Below are positions 38,401 through 47,703 of a DNA stretch of 64,000 nt, piece after piece. Source of the stretch: Acidobacteriaceae bacterium (GTDB lineage: Bacteria; Acidobacteriota; Terriglobia; Terriglobales; Acidobacteriaceae); contig JARLFX010000077.1 of assembly GCA_031296355.1 (NCBI GenBank), positions 62,001-126,000 of the forward strand. Direction: 5' to 3'. The translations under genes were made by a program, and so were the position numbers. Under the pieces are notes generated by a model that saw only the letters and a list, made by a program, of their open reading frames with translations, had not been told where the DNA came from and did not search any database. Within the stretch, counting starts at the first letter, position 1, and the number at the start of each line of letters is the position of its first letter.

Positions 38401-38656
38401 CCGTCCGGTCATCATGACCTCACTGGCCTTCTTCTTCGGCACCCTGCCATTGGCATTGGCTAGTGGAGCTGGAGCAGGCGCGATGAAAGCAATCGGCACA
38501 GCGGTAACCGGTGGCATGATTTCTGCCACATTTATAGACCTGATCTTCATCCCGCTGTTCTTTGTCGTGATCACGCAGTGGTTTGCCAAGGAAAAGAAAG
38601 CGCCAGAGCTGCCTTCCAGTGGTTCTGCCTCAGTCAATATGCAGGAGGCGATATGA
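35477..38656 (+). CDS. RND multidrug efflux pump (AcrB/HAE1 family)
   Basis: A 1059-residue inner-membrane proton-driven pump of full family length. The start ([20 protein letters not shown]) is the conserved HAE1 beginning and follows the adaptor stop by 7 bases. Twelve membrane helices are expected. Proton-relay Asp residues lie in [20 protein letters not shown] (helix 4), and [19 protein letters not shown] marks helix 10. Large periplasmic loops carry the binding pocket. It exports drugs, dyes or other amphiphiles. Confidence 0.95.
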   Translation: [1059 protein letters not shown]

Positions 38657-40092
38657 CGAAGAAAATTCAAGCCGCACTCTGTGCCTCAATCAGTACAGTC
38701 CTTTGTCTGACTGGGTGTGCTCCGCACAAGCAGATATATCAACAGCCGCAGATGCCCATAGCGCCCACTTGGCACTCCGGCTTGCCTGTAGCGCAAACGC
38801 CAGCCTCGGCTGCTGTAGCGGCTTCGGCTCCCGCGGCAACCGAAGTCAAATGGCGGGACTACTATACGGACGATACGTTGCGCCAGGTGATCAGTCTGGC
38901 GCTCAAAAACAATCGCGACCTCCGGATTGCCGTTCTCAACGTGGAAAAGGCAATGGAGCAGTACCGGTTGCAGCGGGCGAGTCAATTTCCGGAGTTGGAT
39001 GCGACCGCCAGCAGTGATCTTTACCGTGTGCCGGGCACGATGAATCAGTCGGGCAATGGCGGCTACACTTCAGAGACCAATCAAATCGGCGTGCAGGTAT
39101 CCTCCTGGGAATTGGATTTCTTCAGCCGTTTGAAGAATCTATCTCGTCAGCAAATGGAGCTGTATCTGGCGAGCGATCAAGGGCGCATCAGCACACAGAT
39201 TTCTCTGATTGCTTCGGTGGCAAGCCAATACCTGACAGTGGGCAGCGATCAGGAGAACCTGCGTCTGGCCCAGGCGACACTGGAGTCGCAGAAAGCGAGC
39301 TACGGGCTTGCCCGGCAGAGCCGCGACCACGGAGTGGATTCGGGCCTCGATGTGAGTGAATCATTGAGCCAGGTGCAGGCGGCGCAGGTAGACGTCGTGA
39401 AATATACGCGTCAACTGAACGTCGATCAGAATGAACTGGAAGTTCTGGTTGGTGCTCCAATACCGGCGGAACTCTTGCCCAGCGGGCTCTTGCCGGACAA
39501 AGCGCTCAAAGATATCTCAGCAGGGATGCCTTCGGAGGTTCTGCTACGCAGGCCGGATATTATTGAGGCCGAGCATAATCTCAAGTCGTCCTATGCCAAT
39601 CTGGCGGCAGCCAGAGCTGCGTATTTTCCCACCATCACGCTGACTGCAGGCGCGGGCGTAACGAGTGGCTCGCTGGCTGACCTATTCAAAGGCGGGCCAG
39701 GTACCTGGGAATTTGCTCCCCAGGTCACTTTGCCGATCTTCGATGGGGGCGCACGGAACGCTAACTATAAAACCGCGAAGGTTGAACGCGACACCTACAT
39801 CGCTAACTACGAGAAGACGATCCAGATTGCCTTTCAGGAGGTCAGCGATGCGCTCAATGGTCGCGAGCGCCTATTGGAACAAGAAGAGGCACAGCGGGCC
39901 GAAGTGGAGACTCTGGCCGAGACCTACCGTCTCACCGACGCACGCTATAAAGCTGGCATCGATAGCTACCTGAGTGTGCTGGTTGCACAACGGTCGCTCT
40001 ACAGCGGACAGCAATCGCTAATTAGCACACAACTCGCTCGTCTGACGAATCTGGTGACGCTCTACAAGGTGTTGGCTGGCGGCGCACAGTAA
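38653..40092 (+). CDS. OprM/NodT-type outer membrane efflux lipoprotein
   Basis: A 479-residue outer membrane factor with a lipoprotein signal (STVLCLTGC, Cys at about residue 22). The first repeat has WRDYYTDDTLRQVISLAL. The second repeat has LLPDKALKDISAGMPSEVLL, then RRPDIIEAEHNLKSSYANLA. The ATG overlaps the pump stop (ATGA) and GGAGG lies close upstream. It completes an AcrA-AcrB-OprM set and is the second channel protein in this region, so each export system has its own. Confidence 0.94.
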   Translation: MTKKIQAALCASISTVLCLTGCAPHKQIYQQPQMPIAPTWHSGLPVAQTPASAAVAASAPAATEVKWRDYYTDDTLRQVISLALKNNRDLRIAVLNVEKAMEQYRLQRASQFPELDATASSDLYRVPGTMNQSGNGGYTSETNQIGVQVSSWELDFFSRLKNLSRQQMELYLASDQGRISTQISLIASVASQYLTVGSDQENLRLAQATLESQKASYGLARQSRDHGVDSGLDVSESLSQVQAAQVDVVKYTRQLNVDQNELEVLVGAPIPAELLPSGLLPDKALKDISAGMPSEVLLRRPDIIEAEHNLKSSYANLAAARAAYFPTITLTAGAGVTSGSLADLFKGGPGTWEFAPQVTLPIFDGGARNANYKTAKVERDTYIANYEKTIQIAFQEVSDALNGRERLLEQEEAQRAEVETLAETYRLTDARYKAGIDSYLSVLVAQRSLYSGQQSLISTQLARLTNLVTLYKVLAGGAQ

Positions 40093-40236
40093 ATACATTG
40101 CGAAGGTGAAATACATGCAAGAGGTCAGACATCATTTTCTGGAATGATCATCGAAGGTCCATGCTCATGAATTGTAAAAATTCATCCTGCAATCCAACTG
40201 ACACAAAAAGTCTGGCAAACAGATTGAGTGAAAGGT

Positions 40237-41064
40237 ATGAGACATATGAAATTTAGCTTCATTCTTGTTGCATTTCTTCTCCTTAGCGCCTCCGCGATAG
40301 CGCAACATACAACGGATTCCCCCTCAACAGAGGCTTCTCTCACCGCGGCTCTGCCAGATGCTCCTTCATTTCTGGTTGCACAGAATTCTGCCCCTCAAAA
40401 AGAAGAGGCCCAGGGCCCTCCAAATGCTCCGGGCGCTATGGGACCAATGGGCCCCATAGGCCCTGTACCTCCGCCGATGACGAATGCGCGGTTGACTCTG
40501 GACGATAAGTTCAATATCTACACACACCAGACATTTGGGCCTCCAGCATTCGTCTTTTCTGCTCTGGGAGCCGCTCTTCGCATGTCCAATCCTCCAAAGA
40601 ACTACCCCCACGAGTGGACCGACGGCGGCGGGGCTTTTGGAAGACTGTACGGAAGTACCATTGCAACGCAGACATCTAAGCGGACTGCTCAGTTCCTCAC
40701 GGAGGCGGTATTGCACGAAGATCCGCGGTATCTGCCTGCTCGCCCAGGCACCAATGTAGGCGGAAGAGTCTTCCATGCTATTTCCTACACTTTTGTCGAC
40801 AGGACCGATTCGGGCGCGCACACGATTGCATTTTCCAACTTCGCAGCTTCTGCTGCCGGAGGTTTCGTCGGTATGGCTTATCTACCAGATGGATTCAATG
40901 ACCCTACACACGCGGGACAACGCGCTCTCTCAGAATTGCTGGGAATCGGGATTTCAAATATAGCTGGGGAATTTGCACCTCAACTAGCTCCAATCATTCG
41001 CAAGCTCCATATACCCAAAATAGTGCCCGTCTGGTGGGTGCCGGAACATCCGCAACACCCTTAG
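40237..41064 (+). CDS. Exported protein of unknown function
   Basis: A protein of about 275 residues that I cannot assign. A signal peptide is clear (FSFILVAFLLLSASAIAQ), then a proline- and glycine-rich linker (GPMGPMGPIGPVPPPM). The folded part contains FGPPAFVFSALGAAL, RTAQFLTEAVLHEDPRYLP, SYTFVDRTDSGAHTIAFSNF and a hydrophobic SAAGGFVGMAYLP, which may insert in the outer membrane. ATG at 40237 or 40246 could be the start. It follows the efflux operon after 144 bases and is read in the same direction. Confidence 0.6.
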   Translation: MRHMKFSFILVAFLLLSASAIAQHTTDSPSTEASLTAALPDAPSFLVAQNSAPQKEEAQGPPNAPGAMGPMGPIGPVPPPMTNARLTLDDKFNIYTHQTFGPPAFVFSALGAALRMSNPPKNYPHEWTDGGGAFGRLYGSTIATQTSKRTAQFLTEAVLHEDPRYLPARPGTNVGGRVFHAISYTFVDRTDSGAHTIAFSNFAASAAGGFVGMAYLPDGFNDPTHAGQRALSELLGIGISNIAGEFAPQLAPIIRKLHIPKIVPVWWVPEHPQHP

Positions 41065-41269
41065 CCAGAATTGAGTGGGCGATTCTCTGTGGATCCTCGT
41101 GACGTAACGTACATGTGCAAGGAAGGGGCGCACGATTATGGGGAACTAGTAGTGAGCGAGACGAACGGCAGTGGAATGTGGCGGGGTGAGGTCTACGCCG
41201 GGGAGCAACACATCGCGACGTCTGGGAGGCCAGTAAACGTACGGCCAGTGTTTATCCGGGCCTCTGTCT

Positions 41270-41440
41270 CGCCAGGCCGCCGAACTCACCGACTGCTGGC
41301 ACGACAATCGGCACATGCTCATCACCGAACTGGCAGAGAACGGCGCAAGCGACCAGGCCATCAGAATATTGCCGGACACATCTTGAACCGAAGGGTGGCA
41401 CGGCTGAAGGGTTTCAGATACAGCCGCATCGTTCCAATTA
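41270..41440 (+). pseudogene. Decayed tyrosine recombinase (phage-type integrase) C-terminus
   Basis: One frame reads CWHDNRHMLITELAENGASD, the R-box region of acidobacterial tyrosine recombinases (normally HDxRHTLITELAE). Just after it the frame shifts to NIAGHILNR (normally IAGHVSxxML), and a later piece reads GFRYSRI where the catalytic Tyr motif HYSHIR is expected. The gene is broken by at least one frameshift and lacks its N-terminal half. It marks an old integration event at the right edge of the cargo block. Confidence 0.65.
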
Positions 41441-41754
41441 CTAGAGGAACAAATTCAAGTCATGGTGCTCTGAATGAAGGATGGAGCGTTGAATATCATG
41501 CGTCGCCAGGCATGATGGAGAAAACAGATTATCGAAAGCCTCTGTGCAATACGCTGATACCTGTGACATTACGAAAATGCTCGATATCGAAGGTGGCGGC
41601 TGCTCCTATATGGACAACGTGAACGCCGCGCAGAAACTGGTAGACCTGCCAGGCAAAACGGTGTGCGAAGACTATTGGCAGAGGCTTCATATGCACACAC
41701 GTCGATGCTTTCAGGACGTCTGCCTGGGAAATGTATTTATCGGCAGTGTCTTTA
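41441..41754. other. Intergenic stretch without a recognisable gene
   Basis: 314 bases between the recombinase remnant and the end of the large methyltransferase-helicase gene. Short open frames exist but none looks protein-like or has a start signal. No terminator hairpin was found. Confidence 0.4.
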
Positions 41755-44700
41755 CTAGCGGCCCATATCCTTGGCCTTCTCATGGCCTGGATGTGCCTGT
41801 ATACGACGCCGCGCGGCGGGCTGTCTTTGAGCGGCATTCTTAAGGAGGTCGGATACCGCAGACGCCTTGCCGGGGAAGGGGGCAATTGTGTAGGTCAAGC
41901 GGTCTGCTTGCGCGCAGGATACGGTGAAGGCGAGGAGGTTCTTTACGTTCGGTTCCTTGCGAACATCCCCCGGCCGCATTTTCTCGCTGAGGGTCTTTAC
42001 CAGCAACTTGCCGCGCGGCTCCTGAAAAATAGAGTCCATAAGACGTTCTGCATCGCCCTGTTCGGTGAGGGCCACAGTGTCTTTGCCGCCGCCGATTTCC
42101 TTGGCTGCGGCAAGAAGCCTTTTTGTATGCGGGTGTACCTGGGGTTCGTTGCCCGTCTCTTCGCCTTCTTCTTCGGCTTGTACATCGCCTAGGTCTTCGG
42201 ACTCTTTGACGTTCTTCATTAATTCGGTCTGGACTTCCTCCAGGCGACGTTCGTACGCGGCTAATTTATCAGCGTATGGGCTCTTCTTTTCAAGCTCGCC
42301 CTGGAGTTTCGCAATGAGCTGTTCGTTTTCCTCAAGCCGTCGCTGTGTGTCCATGATGCCGCGGCCAAGCTCACGGCTGCGTGCGAGAATCGAGGCCAAG
42401 AGTGATTGCGAGGTCGTTATGCCGCTGCCGTCGCCGCGCGGGGCTTCATGCCATTCGCCGGCGAACTGGTATTTTACGACGGGAATGCGGCGAAAGAGAT
42501 CGCCATCACACGCCATCTTTTCGCTGAGTGCGACTGGAATATCTACTCCGTTCACTTGCAGGTTCGTTTTGTCGTTCAGCAGGGGATGTGTCTTAAGATA
42601 ATCGTTGGCATTTTTGAGTTTGGTGAATTCAGTCCCATTGAATTTAAGCTTCATGCTCAAAAGCTTGCCTTCCGCATCGCGCTGTTCGTTCTGCTCGAAG
42701 AGTTTAAGGGTGTGTGTCATCTTGGGAAGAAGTGCCTGGAGATAGGCGCGGCGCATCTCCGCATGGTCCAGTTCCTGGCGATTGTGGTGGTGGGTCAGTT
42801 TATGGGAACGGTCCAGCAAGGAAATCTGCTGGAGTTCATGTTCCAGCTTGATCTTTTCCATCGCCAAGGGGTTGCCGGTGGCCTGCGCCTTGGCGAGAGC
42901 AAATATCTGGGGATTGAGGCGAACATCCCCGGCTACATCCTCAATGCGCCGTCCAAGGCGATTGCCTGAGCGGAATTGCGTGAGGAAGGTCTGCTTGCGT
43001 TCCAGTAACTGGGCGCGCTGCAGGTCATGTGCTTTGGGGGAGTTTACGTCGCGCGGCTCCGAGATGACGCGATATATTTCAACCTCACCGAACGTGTTGC
43101 CATTGCGAACAATGCGGCCCTCGCGCTGTTCCACCTGGTCCGGGCGTTGAGGGAGATCCATGTGAATCTCGGCTTTAAGGCGTGTCTGGACGTTTACACC
43201 GATACCAAACTTTTCGGTGGTGCCGAGAGCGACGCGGACACGGCCAGCGCACATCGCTTGCTGCAGTCCATAGAATGCCTCCCGGTTGTCATAATCGTGA
43301 ACGATAGCGATTTGTGCAGCTGGGACGCCTTGATGAACGAGCTTTTCCTTGATATCGGCAAAGATGTTGAATCGACCGTCCGATGTAGCGTAACGGTCGG
43401 CGAATAGGAGGACCGTGCCGCGCTGTTCTACAGTGCGATCCAATACATTTTTGATGATTTTGACGACAGCATTCGCTTTACTGTCCGGGTGGTCCTTGGC
43501 TGCCGGATCGTAAAATCGTGCGTCGAGGGAAATATCGCGCGCATCGCTATCGAGTTTTAACCAGTTGTCTTCTGTTGGGTCCGGATGATCGGGATCGCCC
43601 ATGGGCAACATAAGCCGTTCGCCGCGTTCGACGATCTCGCGCAGCAGGGGTTCCTGGGCAGGTGTGACCTTAACCAGAACATCAGTGCGTTGCGGATGTG
43701 GAACTTTGAGGTAGCCTGCTTTAACGGCTTCATCCTGAGTCATGACATCGGCAAACTGCGACCACAGCAGTTGCAACTCGGGAACATTCACAAACGATGC
43801 AAGTGCGGTCTTTGGCCGAATGGTCATGCCGTCCGTGGCGTACTCCATGCGGGTAACAGATTCGGCGAAATTAGCGGCCCAGTCATCAAAGTTGCGAATG
43901 CCCGCCTTCTCAAGCAGGTCGGGGGCTATATAGCGGTTCATGATGTAGCTTTCGCCGAGTGTGTTGGTAATAGAGGTGCCGGTGGCAAACACGACGCCAC
44001 GCCCGTTGTGGGTATCGAACATGTATTCGATCTTGGCGAGGATATTTTGTGCCCGCTGGGAGCGTCTGGTGCTGAGACCCGCGACCTGATTCATCTTCGT
44101 GACAAGAGCAAGGGCCTTATATTTGTGCGCCTCATCGACAAAAAGCATATCTACGCCCAGGTCGTCGAAGTAGATGGTGTTATCTTTACGTCCGCCCGAT
44201 AGCTCTTTCAGGCGTTCCTGATACTTCTGCCTAGCACTCTCTATCTGGCGAAGGCTGCGTTTCTCAGCTTTGCTGTCAGGGCTCTCATGGCCTTCGAGCA
44301 GATCGGTCAGCTCTGCAATTTGCCGTTGGATGGTGAGCGCTTCGCGCTCCGGGGAGATCGGCAGGATATCGAATTGGGATTGCGGGATAATCGCCGCGTC
44401 CCATTCGTTGGTTGCAATGCGGGCGAAGAGACGCTGCCTGTTTCTGGCGCTCTGAAAGTCTCTGTCGGTAACGGCGAGGACATTTGCGGCGGGGTAGGCT
44501 TTCTTAAAATCTTCCCGCCATTGTGGGACCATGTTGTTGGGGACCACATACATATTCTTGCGGGAGAGTCCGGTACGGCGGCATTCCATACCGGCGCATA
44601 CCATCGTGAGCGTTTTGCCGGAGCCGACAAAATGATCGGTGAGGTCTCGGCCTTCCTGCATGATGCGCCAGACGGCTGCGCCCTGATAGTGGCGCGGTGT

Positions 44701-47577
44701 GAATTCCGGGTTGAGGCCGGGGAATTCGAGATGGCTGCCGTTGTATTCACGTAAACGAATGGAGTTGAAGCATTCGTTGTACGTTCGCTCCAGTTCGGAA
44801 TGCTCTTTGCTGAGTTCGTCGCTTTTGATCCATGCAGAGAACGCGTCTTTAATGACTTGGAGTTTGGCGCGTGCAGCAGCAGTGTTGACGATGTCGATCT
44901 GGCGTTTGCCGTCTGCATCGGGAGGGAAGTAGATGCTGGGGAGTTGCTGATTCAGTCCATACTCAACCAGTTTGTGGCCGGGTATCCCGCCGCCCGACCA
45001 TTCATGGTCCAGGGAAAAGCGGTAGTAATCTCTTGGGAGTGTTACTCCCCAGCGGCCCTCCAGATCACGTGAAACGGTTGGTTTATCGCGATAGGGCTTA
45101 CCGGCAAGGTGGGTATGAATAAAATCCGCATAATACTTTACCGGTATCCAGGTCTGGCCGAGACGGCATTCGATATCGACGATGGACACAGGCTCGGGCT
45201 GCACTTGAGTGAGCGCATCGACGTTGCGTTGAAAGCCGGGGTCCAGTGCGGTGGCGTGGGTGGCCTGCATGAGTTTCTGGCGCACATTGCCGGAAAGGTA
45301 TTCATCGGACGTAATGTATTCGCCCTGTACAGGGTCACGAAAAATGAGATTCGCGTCCGTCAAGGATTGGATGACCGCACTCTCATCCTGATGGAGCAGT
45401 TCGGCCATCAACCCGGTATCGAGCCGGCCTTTGTGGGCGAGAACCTTGAGCATCGCTGCCTTGGGATCATTGGGGAGATCGTGTAGCGGTTGATAGGGCC
45501 GGGCGGTGCGCTTGGTGAATATGTCGGCGTGAGATACGGCCAGTGTCTCGGGATCAATATTTTCAAGAGCGGCTAATAATGGGTATTCGGGATCATCCTC
45601 GAAGACGCGCGCGGTCTTTGGACCGGTAAGCGGCCCGAAATTTTCACGATAGGCGTTGTAGCGCCGGGTAAGAACCGCCTGGGCTCCCTGCAGTTCATCA
45701 TCGTCTGTGCTGTCAAGTTGTATCCGGATCGTATCTTTGAGTGCGTCGCGCAGGGAGATTAAGGACTTGAGCTGAAAAATCCGAACCGACGTATTGAGAA
45801 CAGCCGGCAGGGGATTGCGCCCGCCGTTGTGTTTAATCCATACTTTGCCGTTCTCGACAAAGTATGCGTTCTCTTTTACGTGACCTGGGGCGAGCTCAAG
45901 CATCATCCCGGACGATGTTTGGGAGTTGGGGCTCCCTTCGCGGGAGTTGACCTTATAAGACGCAATATTCTCCGGCAGGCGCCCAATTGCCGCAGCAAGC
46001 TGATCCCGTAGTTCGCCATTTGGCCTTAAGGTGTACTGCAAAGTTCCATATTGGGCGTGACGTACTGCATGTTCTCCCAAGGCCATTTCAGGATGCTCTA
46101 AGAAATACTCATTGACGCGCTCCGATTGATTGCCGCTTTCGTGGGTAATTTGAATCGGTGTACTGTTGATCCATCGCTCGTTGAACTGTGGTGCCGCCTC
46201 ATCTGAGAGGCGCTTTCTGAAGAAGAGGATGTCGGTTGTTACCTCGGTGCCGGCATTCTGTTTAAACGTTGTATCCGGCAGGCGAATCGCGGCCACGAGG
46301 TCGGCCCGCCTGAACATCTCTTCGCGGGCACGAATGCTTTGGCTGTCAAGCGTGTAGTGCGATGTAATGATGGCGGCGATCCCGCCCGGCTTAAGCTTAT
46401 CCAGAGACTTAACGATGAAATAGTTGTGAATCGATAGCTTGGGATTTCTGTACTCGGGGTCGGCAATCTTGATGTCCCCGAATGGTGGATTGCCGATAAT
46501 CAGGTCTATCGAATTGTTGGGGAACTGGACCTGCTCGAAAGGCCGGACAAGAATTTTGACATCGGGGTAGAGTATCTGGGCCATGCGCCCGCTGACGATG
46601 TTCTTTTCGATGCCGATGAGGCTTGACGCTTCCGAAAGCTTTTCCGGCATACGTCCAAAGAAGTTCCCTACGCCCATCCCCGGCTCTAAAACGGTTCCTC
46701 CGTCAAAACCGAGAATGCCCGCAGCCTTCCACATTGCATCGACAACCGGAATAGCGGTGTAGTGAGTATTGAGTGATGTTTCCTTGATGGCGTCGATCTC
46801 CTGCGGGCTCAGGAGGGACTCCATGCGTTTCTGCTCTTCGTGGTATCGCCAACTCTGGTCCCAAAGCTGGCGAAGCCCGCCGAAATCGACGTACCGGGCC
46901 AATAGCGCCTGTTCCTGCGGAGTTGCCACGCGCTGTTTTTTGTCGAGTGTTTTGAGCAGCGCAATCGCGTCGAGATTGAGCTTGAGCTTGGTAATTTCTC
47001 CGCCATTGCCGATTGCGTTGGCATCTTCGTCTCGCAGACGGTAGTTATTCAGGTTCTTCGGTGGCTCGGGATCGGGCAGGTGTTCGATCGTGCTGGTGGC
47101 CGATTCGTCCAGGCTGGCAGCGTCGCCGGAAACACCGTCACCGGAGGTTTCTTTCGGACGGGCAGCAACTAGCTGCGATCTTCGCTCTCGTCCGGCAGAA
47201 GGATCATCGGAAAGGCCACTTCCTGGGCCTCCAGCATATTTATCCCTTGTTGCCGCGCTGCCTTCAGGCTCTCCCAGCAAGCCTGAGTCCGTTCCTGAAG
47301 CACCGTCGCCAAACGGCCTTCTCTCTCCAGCCTGACTGTTTCTTTTGGCCGGGATTGCCGCTGGTGCGTCTCCGCCTTCGCCAGAAGGTTCTGGAATCTC
47401 GGGTCGGACAGCAAGGAGGGAAGTAGGGGAGTCCGCAACTGGTCGGCGGGGGTGGGCAATTGACGTTCCATCATGGGAAGCCTCCTCGTCTATAGTTTCA
47501 CCCTCGACGCTGAGATTTTCAATCTCAGCGTCACCCCAAAGGCTGCCTTGCAGCTCGTTGGTTCTGCGTTTGGCCAT
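41755..47577 (-). CDS. Giant DarB-like DNA methyltransferase-helicase with shared C-terminal tag domain
   Basis: A 1940-residue polyvalent protein. Residues 1-175 are a disordered linker. The N6-adenine methyltransferase domain has a SAM motif, VLEPGMGVG (296-304), and the catalytic NPPF (363-366). A SNF2/DEAH-type helicase follows: Walker A VGSGKT (984-989), DEAH (1148-1151), and motif VI QREGRIVR (about 1484-1491). A charged coiled-coil region precedes residues 1843-1917, the domain shared with the relaxase and ArdC (PGDVRKEPNVKNLL). The tail ends DMGR. Phage P1 DarB has the same methylase-helicase build and protects injected DNA from type I restriction, so an antirestriction role in the recipient is inferred. 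AGGGG lies 8 bases before the ATG. Confidence 0.88.
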   Translation of the reverse strand: MAKRRTNELQGSLWGDAEIENLSVEGETIDEEASHDGTSIAHPRRPVADSPTSLLAVRPEIPEPSGEGGDAPAAIPAKRNSQAGERRPFGDGASGTDSGLLGEPEGSAATRDKYAGGPGSGLSDDPSAGRERRSQLVAARPKETSGDGVSGDAASLDESATSTIEHLPDPEPPKNLNNYRLRDEDANAIGNGGEITKLKLNLDAIALLKTLDKKQRVATPQEQALLARYVDFGGLRQLWDQSWRYHEEQKRMESLLSPQEIDAIKETSLNTHYTAIPVVDAMWKAAGILGFDGGTVLEPGMGVGNFFGRMPEKLSEASSLIGIEKNIVSGRMAQILYPDVKILVRPFEQVQFPNNSIDLIIGNPPFGDIKIADPEYRNPKLSIHNYFIVKSLDKLKPGGIAAIITSHYTLDSQSIRAREEMFRRADLVAAIRLPDTTFKQNAGTEVTTDILFFRKRLSDEAAPQFNERWINSTPIQITHESGNQSERVNEYFLEHPEMALGEHAVRHAQYGTLQYTLRPNGELRDQLAAAIGRLPENIASYKVNSREGSPNSQTSSGMMLELAPGHVKENAYFVENGKVWIKHNGGRNPLPAVLNTSVRIFQLKSLISLRDALKDTIRIQLDSTDDDELQGAQAVLTRRYNAYRENFGPLTGPKTARVFEDDPEYPLLAALENIDPETLAVSHADIFTKRTARPYQPLHDLPNDPKAAMLKVLAHKGRLDTGLMAELLHQDESAVIQSLTDANLIFRDPVQGEYITSDEYLSGNVRQKLMQATHATALDPGFQRNVDALTQVQPEPVSIVDIECRLGQTWIPVKYYADFIHTHLAGKPYRDKPTVSRDLEGRWGVTLPRDYYRFSLDHEWSGGGIPGHKLVEYGLNQQLPSIYFPPDADGKRQIDIVNTAAARAKLQVIKDAFSAWIKSDELSKEHSELERTYNECFNSIRLREYNGSHLEFPGLNPEFTPRHYQGAAVWRIMQEGRDLTDHFVGSGKTLTMVCAGMECRRTGLSRKNMYVVPNNMVPQWREDFKKAYPAANVLAVTDRDFQSARNRQRLFARIATNEWDAAIIPQSQFDILPISPEREALTIQRQIAELTDLLEGHESPDSKAEKRSLRQIESARQKYQERLKELSGGRKDNTIYFDDLGVDMLFVDEAHKYKALALVTKMNQVAGLSTRRSQRAQNILAKIEYMFDTHNGRGVVFATGTSITNTLGESYIMNRYIAPDLLEKAGIRNFDDWAANFAESVTRMEYATDGMTIRPKTALASFVNVPELQLLWSQFADVMTQDEAVKAGYLKVPHPQRTDVLVKVTPAQEPLLREIVERGERLMLPMGDPDHPDPTEDNWLKLDSDARDISLDARFYDPAAKDHPDSKANAVVKIIKNVLDRTVEQRGTVLLFADRYATSDGRFNIFADIKEKLVHQGVPAAQIAIVHDYDNREAFYGLQQAMCAGRVRVALGTTEKFGIGVNVQTRLKAEIHMDLPQRPDQVEQREGRIVRNGNTFGEVEIYRVISEPRDVNSPKAHDLQRAQLLERKQTFLTQFRSGNRLGRRIEDVAGDVRLNPQIFALAKAQATGNPLAMEKIKLEHELQQISLLDRSHKLTHHHNRQELDHAEMRRAYLQALLPKMTHTLKLFEQNEQRDAEGKLLSMKLKFNGTEFTKLKNANDYLKTHPLLNDKTNLQVNGVDIPVALSEKMACDGDLFRRIPVVKYQFAGEWHEAPRGDGSGITTSQSLLASILARSRELGRGIMDTQRRLEENEQLIAKLQGELEKKSPYADKLAAYERRLEEVQTELMKNVKESEDLGDVQAEEEGEETGNEPQVHPHTKRLLAAAKEIGGGKDTVALTEQGDAERLMDSIFQEPRGKLLVKTLSEKMRPGDVRKEPNVKNLLAFTVSCAQADRLTYTIAPFPGKASAVSDLLKNAAQRQPAARRRIQAHPGHEKAKDMGR

Positions 47578-47627
47578 GCGTCAACCCCTGCGCGGAGGTT
47601 GATTCGTCACACCTCCGTATAGAGATA

Positions 47628-47647
47628 TAATAGACGTAATAGACATA
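47628..47647. promoter_or_regulatory. Candidate operator upstream of the DarB-like gene, TAATAGACGTA family
   Basis: TAATAGACGTAATAGACATA, the cleanest copy, contains ATAGACGTA followed by ATAGACATA as a 9-base direct repeat. It lies 50-70 bases before the leftward ATG at 47577, an ideal promoter/operator position. Confidence 0.6.
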
Positions 47648-47703
47648 TACTGATGATGGATTACATAATCCATGGCACAGTGTCTAAAAACGGGAACAAA
47701 AAA

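Noticed and set aside
41071..41622. 183-codon open frame on the plus strand
   Set aside because: It has no recognisable domain, runs through the decayed recombinase in another frame, and its composition is not protein-like.
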